Below, in pieces: positions 1 to 5,718 of a stretch of 9,676 bases of DNA. This DNA is from Thermoplasmata archaeon. Lineage in GTDB: Archaea > Thermoplasmatota > Thermoplasmata > Thermoplasmatales > Thermoplasmataceae. The stretch spans positions 1-9,676 of the forward strand of contig JAJZXP010000126.1 in assembly GCA_021806345.1 (NCBI GenBank). The letters are read 5' to 3'. Made by a program: the position numbers and the translations under genes. The notes below the pieces were generated by a model. It saw only the letters and a program-made list of their open reading frames with translations, did not search any database and was not told the DNA's origin. How positions within the stretch are numbered: position 1 is the stretch's first letter; each line of letters opens with the position of its first letter.

Positions 1-1149
1 ATCAAGAACCGTTTTTCCTTCAAGCATTTTGATGGGCATATTCGCAAAATCTCTCCATTCGGTTGCTGTTACCACAATATCACTTTCGCTTATGCAGGTT
101 TGCATGTCTTTACAGATATTGACTCCCACAAGCTTCTTTATAACGGGGTCATAGGCTTTTATAATTGCACCTTCCTCCTTCAACCGGGATATTAGAAGTA
201 TTGATCTGCTTTCCCTCAGGTCGTTTGTGAGATCCTTGAAGCTTAAACCAAGAACGCACACTCTGGATCCTGAGAAAGATATCCCTCTTTCCATGGCGTT
301 TTGCAATATCAAGGATATCCTGTTTTCATTGTATCCATATACCTCTCTGATAATACTCATGTCAACCCCTTTTGACCTAGCAAATGTTATCAATGCCTGC
401 GTATCTTTTGGAAAACAGGATCCACCGAAACCCAAACCGGCTTTGAGGAATTCCTTCCCGATCCGTTTATCGAGGCCCATACCCTTTGCAACTACGTTTA
501 CATCTGCACCAGGTATCTTGTCACAGAGATCTGCCATCTGGTTGATGAATGATATTTTTGTTGCCAGAAATGCGTTACTGGCATATTTTATCAGCTCTGC
601 ATTTGCGTTTGTTGTTACTATAACAGGTGAGCTGGTGAAGTCCCAGATCTCCTTTACTATATCACAGGGTTCACCACCTATTACTATCCTGTCAGGATGC
701 TCCGTATCATAAATGGCAGAACCTTCCCTTGTGAATTCAGGATTTGAAATTACTTTCATTCCAGTTCTAGCGGATAAAAGAGATGCAGTTCCTGGAACCA
801 CAGTACTCTTGATTATCAGTATAGCAGATCTGTTGATCTTCGCAACCTCATCAGCTGCCTTTATAACATAGCTTAGATCTATATTTCCAGAAATATTTGG
901 TGTTGGCACTGTTATAAAGATAGTTTCGCATTCTGACAGTGCGGAATAATCATCTGAAAAGATCAGGTTCTTCTTTCCACCGATCAGATACTTCTCAAGA
1001 TCTGGCTCAAAAATTGGAACCATACCTTTAGTTAGAGCATCTATTTTCGAATGATCAACGTCTACCCCGATGACGAGATTGCCATGATTAGAAAGCACAG
1101 CGGCATTGACAAGGCCGACGTATCCTAAACCAACCTGCCCTATTTTCAT
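1..1149 (-). CDS. ugd: UDP-glucose 6-dehydrogenase, 3' end beyond the left edge
   Basis: Oxidises UDP-glucose to UDP-glucuronate with two NAD+, in the cytosol. The 383 visible codons are open throughout. Landmarks in order: Rossmann loop GLGYVG (residues 7-12) with the NAD-selecting acid D30; a VPTP segment near 110; NPEFTREG (136-143, usually NPEFLREG); K188 and N192 in the ELIKYASNAF helix; and GFGGSCFPKD with the catalytic thioester cysteine C245. The window ends just after a TEWRDF block, typical of the C-terminal NDP-binding domain, so perhaps 20-40 residues are missing. GGSCFPKD and TEW favour UDP-glucose over UDP-ManNAc or GDP-mannose dehydrogenases. The ATG at 1149 overlaps the stop of the upstream decarboxylase gene (ATGA) and has its own GGGAG ribosome site 8 bases upstream, so this is the downstream gene of a two-gene operon. 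Family assignment is firm; the substrate is inferred from motifs. Confidence 0.95.
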   Translation of the reverse strand, partial: MKIGQVGLGYVGLVNAAVLSNHGNLVIGVDVDHSKIDALTKGMVPIFEPDLEKYLIGGKKNLIFSDDYSALSECETIFITVPTPNISGNIDLSYVIKAADEVAKINRSAILIIKSTVVPGTASLLSARTGMKVISNPEFTREGSAIYDTEHPDRIVIGGEPCDIVKEIWDFTSSPVIVTTNANAELIKYASNAFLATKISFINQMADLCDKIPGADVNVVAKGMGLDKRIGKEFLKAGLGFGGSCFPKDTQALITFARSKGVDMSIIREVYGYNENRISLILQNAMERGISFSGSRVCVLGLSFKDLTNDLRESRSILLISRLKEEGAIIKAYDPVIKKLVGVNICKDMQTCISESDIVVTATEWRDFANMPIKMLEGKTVLD

Positions 1150-2072
1150 GCATATTTCTCCCTGATCCACTGGATCGTTTTATCAAGACCTTCGTTAAGT
1201 GAAATTTTTGGTTCCCAACCCAGTCTTTTCCTGATTTTGGTTATATCTGCAGATCTTCTGAAAGGATCGTCTTCTCTTGGATCTAGATGGACAATTCTTG
1301 AATGACTCCCTGTTAGATCGATTATGGTTTTCGCAAGCGAATTAATTGTAATCTCCGAGACAGAACCAACATTAAGAATTTCTCCAGAAAGACCCGGATT
1401 ATTCAATAACTTCCATGTTGCATCAAGCCAGTCATCTATGTACAGAAAGCTTCTGGTCTGACTGCCGTCACCGAATATTGTAATGTCATCTCCCTTCAGT
1501 GCGCTTAATATGAATCTTGGAATTACTCTACCATAAAGGCCATCCGGTCTTATTCCTGGACCGTATACGTTGAATGGTCTTTCTATCCTTACATCAATAT
1601 TGTATTCCCTGTGATAAGCCATTATCAGGGCCTCTGAATATCGTTTTCCTTCATCATAACAGCTCCTGATCCCATTGGGGTTCACGTAACCAAAGTACGT
1701 TTCCGGCGTTGGGAGTACAGAAGCATTTCCATAAACTTCTGAAGAGGATGTGTACAGGAAAACTGCATCTGACTGTCTTGCTATGTTCAGCATGTTCATG
1801 GTACCAACGGAGTTTGAAAGGATCGTTTCAACAGGATGTTTAATATAATCTTCAGGAGAAGGTCTGGCTGCAAAATGAAGAACGAAATCAAATTTTTCGT
1901 CCGTCTTAAAATGCTCAATCTTTTTTCTAATCAAGCTTACCTCTGCACCAAGATTATCTGTATTCATCGTGGACATATCGTCAACAACTGTTACATCAAT
2001 TCCATTTGAAATAGCCTTTTTAACGATATGGGATCCAAGGAAGCCATTGCCTCCGGAAATTAACATCTTCAT
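1146..2072 (-). CDS. UDP-glucuronate decarboxylase-like extended SDR (probable UDP-xylose synthase)
   Basis: Predicted to decarboxylate UDP-glucuronate to UDP-xylose using tightly bound NAD+, in the cytosol. At 308 residues it has the full length of a soluble UXS. NAD-binding GGNGFLG is at 7-13 and an acidic patch ending the second strand at D31-D32. The TSSSEVYG block (108-115, with E112) matches the S/T-x-S-E-VYG signature of UXS. The catalytic Y139 and K143 sit in SCYDEGKR, almost invariant in UXS proteins. RPFNVYGPG (165-173), GDGSQTRSFLYIDD (201-214), EDDP (267-270) and LGWEPK (284-289) follow as in UXS. The product of the dehydrogenase encoded next (4-base ATGA overlap) is its expected substrate, which strengthens the call. 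ATG at 2072 is preferred; a second in-frame ATG lies at codon 3. A dTDP-glucose dehydratase or 4-epimerase is the main alternative, but SCYDEGKR argues for decarboxylase. Confidence 0.85.
   Translation of the reverse strand: MKMLISGGNGFLGSHIVKKAISNGIDVTVVDDMSTMNTDNLGAEVSLIRKKIEHFKTDEKFDFVLHFAARPSPEDYIKHPVETILSNSVGTMNMLNIARQSDAVFLYTSSSEVYGNASVLPTPETYFGYVNPNGIRSCYDEGKRYSEALIMAYHREYNIDVRIERPFNVYGPGIRPDGLYGRVIPRFILSALKGDDITIFGDGSQTRSFLYIDDWLDATWKLLNNPGLSGEILNVGSVSEITINSLAKTIIDLTGSHSRIVHLDPREDDPFRRSADITKIRKRLGWEPKISLNEGLDKTIQWIREKYA
1158..1162 (-). promoter_or_regulatory. Ribosome binding site for the UDP-glucose dehydrogenase
   Basis: GGGAG on the minus strand, 8 bases before the ATG at 1149 and inside the 3' end of the upstream decarboxylase gene. 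It supports that start and fits the archaeal pattern in which internal operon genes carry Shine-Dalgarno sequences while first genes are leaderless. Confidence 0.6.
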
Positions 2073-2082
2073 AATTCTGTTG

Positions 2083-2108
2083 GATATAATATGTTTCTAT
2101 AATATTAT
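2083..2108 (-). promoter_or_regulatory. Probable promoter of the decarboxylase-dehydrogenase operon (two ATATTATA boxes)
   Basis: On the minus strand the octamer ATATTATA occurs twice, at 2105-2098 and 2092-2085, 13 bases apart. The distal copy is centred about 29 bases before the ATG at 2072, the distance expected for an archaeal TATA box driving a leaderless transcript, and purine-rich AAACGA precedes it as a possible BRE. No Shine-Dalgarno sequence lies before the ATG, consistent with leaderless initiation. The role of the proximal copy is unknown. Confidence 0.45.
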
Positions 2109-2142
2109 CGTTTAGAGAGATTATTATGATGCCATATAATAA

Positions 2143-2162
2143 ATAAAAAGACAAAAAAGTCT
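2143..2162 (-). terminator. Oligo-T terminator downstream of the GT2 gene
   Basis: The minus strand reads AGAC-TTTTTT-GTCT followed by TTTTTATTTATT: a 4-bp hairpin with a T6 loop and a second T-run, resembling archaeal oligo-T termination sites. It lies about 120 bases after the GT2 stop at 2284 and before the decarboxylase promoter, so it probably separates the two minus-strand units. The rest of the 211-base gap (2073-2283) shows only AT-rich sequence (TTAATTAATTA near 2219-2229) and no convincing small gene. Confidence 0.4.
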
Positions 2163-2283
2163 ATTATCCTAAGACAAAGGCAGTGGATAGAAGCAACAAC
2201 CAATACTTATCAAAACAGTTAATTAATTATCACATTCACGGGAAAATGCACCGGTAGATTCCTCAGGGCAAGTGTTATCTTAC

Positions 2284-3375
2284 CTAAGCAAGATTTGGGA
2301 TTACGCCCAACTTAAGAGTGATTTTCCTTAAGAGTCCTGTCGACGTTAACCCAACCAGAGTGATAAAAATACTTAAAAGGATGGTTCTGTAAAAAAATCT
2401 TATATCTCTACACTTTATGGAATAAAAAATCTGTCTGAATAAATTTTCGGCTATACTTTTTAACTTTTCCCGTTTGACCAGTGAAATGAAAAGAGCTGCA
2501 GTGTTTTCAGTGGACAGACAATAGTATCCAAATTTCAGGTCATTAATTTTTCCATGCAGATTCAATCTGGAATATCTGTAAAATGATTCAGTTATCATAG
2601 CATATCTGATTATACCATCCAGCTTACCGTAATTAAGATCTTTGCTTTGGTCCCTAGCTGATATATTTTGTGGATGTATTCGATAACTGGTTAATACATC
2701 CTTAATATCCAGTATGCCTCTTAAAAAATAAAAAGCAACAAAGAAGAGACCGGTATCTAGGTTTATCTCAATATTTCTCAAATATTCTAAATAAGGCATT
2801 ATTGCAGATCTACGAAAGGACACCCTACTACTGTTAAAACCCATATCTAGTGCTTTGATAGCGTATATGATATCGCATAAGTTAGAACCCCGTTCAAAAA
2901 GTAGTTCATCGCTTTGTAACGATCTTAAACTCCGAGATCTTTTCCTGATATTGGCTTTCACTTTATTTCCATCAGAATCTATCGTATCATATCCATTTGC
3001 AATGTAATCTATCTGGCTATATTTCTTATAAAGAGTCATGTGCGTTTGAATTTTTCCCTGAAAAAAAATGTCATCATCATCCAATAGAAATATAATCTCG
3101 CCCCGGGTAATTTTAAGAGCCTCACCGAATCTTATTCCTATAATAGCGGAATCATTATGTACAACTTTTACGTTTAATTCTGAGAGATTCTTTTCAATTG
3201 AAGGATTATGAAAGGACTTTACTACAACTATCTCCGTTCTAAATTGATCTGATTCACTATTTTTTACTGAACTAACAGCATCAAGAATAAAATTATCACG
3301 TTTATAACACAAAATAACTATAGAAACGTCAAATCCAACAGGTGAAGCAAAGTTCAAATCCGTGCCGTTTACCAA
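2284..3375 (-). CDS. GT2-family glycosyltransferase with C-terminal membrane segment
   Basis: Transfers a sugar from a nucleotide-sugar donor; donor and acceptor unknown. The GT-A fold opens with FDVSIVILCYKR (15-26). The metal and nucleotide motif is DDDD at 99-102 in EIIFLLDDDDIF. NLDTGLFF (205-212) occupies the usual place of the catalytic-base helix, and SYRIH (230-234) closes the catalytic domain. A hydrophobic stretch at about 330-349 may anchor it to the membrane. The Asp that normally ends the second strand (VVDDGS type) is absent; the sequence there is VVVKSFHN. The 8017-8982 gene is a paralogue with the same peculiarity. There is no ATG or GTG between the upstream in-frame stop (3391-3393) and the first strand, so TTG at 3375, or less likely TTG at 3357, must be the start. 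Probably single-gene, divergent from the GT4 pair. A T8 tract lies opposite 3061-3068. Confidence 0.85.
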   Translation of the reverse strand: MVNGTDLNFASPVGFDVSIVILCYKRDNFILDAVSSVKNSESDQFRTEIVVVKSFHNPSIEKNLSELNVKVVHNDSAIIGIRFGEALKITRGEIIFLLDDDDIFFQGKIQTHMTLYKKYSQIDYIANGYDTIDSDGNKVKANIRKRSRSLRSLQSDELLFERGSNLCDIIYAIKALDMGFNSSRVSFRRSAIMPYLEYLRNIEINLDTGLFFVAFYFLRGILDIKDVLTSYRIHPQNISARDQSKDLNYGKLDGIIRYAMITESFYRYSRLNLHGKINDLKFGYYCLSTENTAALFISLVKREKLKSIAENLFRQIFYSIKCRDIRFFYRTILLSIFITLVGLTSTGLLRKITLKLGVIPNLA

Positions 3376-3377
3376 TG

Positions 3378-3392
3378 AAGCGTTTAACGCTT
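3378..3392. promoter_or_regulatory. Perfect 7+7 palindrome, candidate operator
   Basis: AAGCGTT-T-AACGCTT is a perfect inverted repeat with one central base. It begins three bases upstream of the TTG start of the minus-strand GT2 gene and lies in the divergent control region shared with the GT4 pair. If the GT2 transcript is leaderless, the palindrome sits between its TATA region (weak TCTTAAAG near 3404-3397) and the transcription start, a position typical of archaeal repressor sites. Binding is inferred, not shown. Confidence 0.4.
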
Positions 3393-3430
3393 ATTGCTTT
3401 AAGATTCTTTTTATCCTTTCTTATCTCAGA

Positions 3431-3440
3431 GTATTTATAA
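3431..3440 (+). promoter_or_regulatory. TATA box for the GT4 operon
   Basis: GTATTTATAA is centred about 25 bases before the GTG at 3461 and preceded by purine-containing CAGA. The spacing fits a leaderless transcript beginning at or next to that GTG, and supports GTG 3461 over the more upstream in-frame GTG at 3362, which would place the box inside the coding region and overlap the divergent gene. Confidence 0.55.
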
Positions 3441-3460
3441 GTGATTATGGATCGGGATAT

Positions 3461-4609
3461 GTGCTAAAAAGCAAAAAAAAGGTCATTACACTGGTAGTGG
3501 ATCCACTGCCATCTGGTTTCTCTGTTCAAATGACTTTTCTGAAGTCGGTTATAGAGATACTGGGTGATAAATATGATCTTTCAGTTTATTCTAATTACTT
3601 TTCTCCTGATAAAAAGAAGGAGTTGATAGAATTAAGACTTCGAGTTGTTGAAAAAAAAGGCGGGTTCATTTCCAAAATATTAAAAAATCAGCTGTTCCCT
3701 CATTTAAATGAATCATTACTCTGGTCCCTGAATTGGTTTTTTGATGCTCTTGAAATTTCAAAACTGAACTTTTCCGATAAGTCAGAATTTTCAGAGACTG
3801 ATTACGTAATAGACCTTTCTGCAACTGTAATGCCGAAGTCAGATATTTGGTGGATACAGGGTCCACCATTTTATGAAGTACTTCAAAGTATGTCAAGCTC
3901 AAACATTTTTATAAAGTCTTTTTTTAAGTTATTCAACCGTAAATTGAAACAGACAAGTATTAACATCATAAACGAAAAATCACGCAGGACAAAACAACTG
4001 GTCGCAGTTTCACAGTATATAACATCAATTTACCGTTCCTATGGAATCGTTATACCGTATGTTGTCCATTCTTCACAGAATTTCAACTCATTTAATCCAT
4101 GCAATCCCGTCAGAAAGGAAGAGTATGTGCTCACTTATATAGGCAAAGAAACCGATACTGAGGCACTTATTGAAGCGGCAAAACTAGGCATAAATATAGT
4201 GGGGTTCGGGTCGAAGGTCCCCCCTGGTATGGGTCTTCAAAAGCTCAAGAAACACATTACTTTTTTGGGAAAGGTATCAAACGAAGAACTGGTCAAACTT
4301 TATTCAGGTGCTAAGTTCTTTGCTTTTCCCTTTACAAATGAGCCTTTTGGTGTAACACCGATTGAATCGATGTTATGTGGCGTTCCCGTATTAACTTATA
4401 ACAAAGAAGGGCCGTCTGAGACAGTCCTAGACGGTAAGACTGGATGGTTTGTGAACAGTAGAGAGGACTTTGTTCAGAAAACGTATCAATTATGGATTTC
4501 CCACAATTTAGATATAGACCCGAAAATATGCGTAAAGCGGGGATCTGAATTACGACTTAAATACCAGATTAATAAACTGATTGATATTATGGATTCAGTC
4601 ACCGCATGA
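3461..4609 (+). CDS. GT4-family glycosyltransferase (GT-B fold)
   Basis: Retaining nucleotide-sugar glycosyltransferase of the GT4 type; donor and acceptor unknown. From GTG 3461 the protein has 382 residues. The N-terminal half starts with basic VLKSKKK, then the first Rossmann strand VITLVVDPLPSG. The C-terminal donor-binding domain starts near VLTYIGKETDTEAL (about 223-236) and carries the E-x7-E motif EPFGVTPIE (E294, E302), followed by LCGVPVLTY and the NGKTGW-like DGKTGWFV. An upstream GTG (3362) would add 33 residues, but the TATA box at 3431-3440 and the position of the first strand make 3461 the better start. The stop overlaps the start of the next GT4 gene by four bases (ATGA), so the two are probably co-translated and act in sequence on one glycan. 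A8 tracts at 3473-3480 and 3651-3658 are possible slippage points. Confidence 0.83.
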   Translation: MLKSKKKVITLVVDPLPSGFSVQMTFLKSVIEILGDKYDLSVYSNYFSPDKKKELIELRLRVVEKKGGFISKILKNQLFPHLNESLLWSLNWFFDALEISKLNFSDKSEFSETDYVIDLSATVMPKSDIWWIQGPPFYEVLQSMSSSNIFIKSFFKLFNRKLKQTSINIINEKSRRTKQLVAVSQYITSIYRSYGIVIPYVVHSSQNFNSFNPCNPVRKEEYVLTYIGKETDTEALIEAAKLGINIVGFGSKVPPGMGLQKLKKHITFLGKVSNEELVKLYSGAKFFAFPFTNEPFGVTPIESMLCGVPVLTYNKEGPSETVLDGKTGWFVNSREDFVQKTYQLWISHNLDIDPKICVKRGSELRLKYQINKLIDIMDSVTA

Positions 4610-5718
4610 AGAAAGCCATATCAATAATCAACGCCTCAAGGAAAAATGATGGAATTACAGTTGGTATATTAAGAACTGCATCAATTTTAAGAAACTTAGG
4701 TTATGGTGTGAAGTGGTATCAGGTCCTAGACAGATACACGTCTAAGTATCTTCCAGATTATGATCATCTGATTCAAGGATTTAAGAAAGTACCCGAAATA
4801 ATCTCGATGGGAATAACAAGGACAAGGTTCTTGGGTAAAAGATTTAATATTATTTGTGGAAGTTTGGTCTTAATTGCGGAGCCGACTTTAATAAATTTTA
4901 TGCAAAATCCCATGATATCTATTGTTAAATTTCATGACTTTCGTGCGTTTACAGAGTATTCTGATAAATTCCTGACCCGTTTTCTTTATAAGATGAAACT
5001 CAAAAAGATGAGGAAAATTCAGTATGCCATATTTACTACTGAATTTATGAAAAAAGAAGCCGAGAATCTTGGTATTAACCCAAGGGAGTCAGTCATTATT
5101 AAAGATAGGCCAAGATTCAATCTGGAAAGAGAGCATATAGATTTATCTTTGAGTCATTTAAAAAATGGAGTAGTAACAATAACTTGTATTTCTACAGACA
5201 GACCATACAAAAATTTAGCATTATTCTTGGAAATAGCGAAGGAACTCCACAGGAATGATCCAGAAGGGTACAGATTTATACTGGTGAGTAAAGTGGGAAA
5301 AGAACTCTCGAAGAAGATACATCACGAAAATATAGTAGAAGTAGTAGAAGAAGTTGCTGATATTAAGGATATTTATAACAGAACAGACATTGTGATTGTG
5401 CCGTCAAAATATGAAGGTTTCTGCCTTCCTCTGGTAGAGTCGACCTATTTAGGAATCCCTGTAGTTTCATTTCAACTTCCGCCATTTGTTGAATTACTTG
5501 GTAAGTACGAACTATTTCAAAATTCTGATGACGCATGCCTATGGACCAAATCCATCGAGAAACTTCGTGATCCGTTTTATTATGAACAAATTTCAGAATT
5601 TTTAATAAGTAGAGCTGAAGTGATTGAGGCAGAAAACATAGAGGAAAAACTGAGACTTTTTATCGATTCCATTTTTGAAAAGGCATTTTCAGGTAGCAAC
5701 AAGAACCATGTCATTTAG
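4606..5718 (+). CDS. GT4-family glycosyltransferase (GT-B fold)
   Basis: A 370-residue GT4-type glycosyltransferase; sugar specificity unknown. The N-terminal domain is unusual but starts with AISIINASRKNDGITVGI, where the glycine-rich acceptor loop is expected, and has KFHDFRAF (108-115) and a basic helix at about 124-137. The donor domain starts near VVTITCISTDRPYKNLALF (189-207; the RPYKN element is common in GT4) and ends with the E-x7-E motif EGFCLPLVE (E270, E278) and YLGIPVVSF. The ATG overlaps the preceding stop (ATGA) and there is no Shine-Dalgarno sequence, so translation is probably coupled. Its last 30 bases overlap the 3' end of the convergent DUF2079 gene. With its neighbour it forms a two-enzyme unit adding consecutive sugars, by inference from gene order only. 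Confidence 0.85.
   Translation: MKKAISIINASRKNDGITVGILRTASILRNLGYGVKWYQVLDRYTSKYLPDYDHLIQGFKKVPEIISMGITRTRFLGKRFNIICGSLVLIAEPTLINFMQNPMISIVKFHDFRAFTEYSDKFLTRFLYKMKLKKMRKIQYAIFTTEFMKKEAENLGINPRESVIIKDRPRFNLEREHIDLSLSHLKNGVVTITCISTDRPYKNLALFLEIAKELHRNDPEGYRFILVSKVGKELSKKIHHENIVEVVEEVADIKDIYNRTDIVIVPSKYEGFCLPLVESTYLGIPVVSFQLPPFVELLGKYELFQNSDDACLWTKSIEKLRDPFYYEQISEFLISRAEVIEAENIEEKLRLFIDSIFEKAFSGSNKNHVI

Noticed and set aside
227..712. 161-residue open frame on the plus strand
   Set aside because: It lies wholly antisense to the conserved dehydrogenase coding sequence, resembles no family, and has no promoter of its own.
3362..3460. Upstream GTG extension of the first GT4 protein (33 extra residues with a hydrophobic stretch)
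   Set aside because: It would overlap the start of the divergent GT2 gene and contain the TATA box; the GT-B first strand begins right after GTG 3461.
3666..3902. Short minus-strand open frame, with similar ones at 5955-6143, 8364-8546 and 8642-8830
   Set aside because: All are other-frame shadows inside well-supported coding regions, with no family resemblance.
5335..5354. Purine-rich GTAGAA-type repeat
   Set aside because: It encodes an ordinary VEVVEEV stretch of the GT4 protein and is too short and imperfect to be a meaningful repeat.
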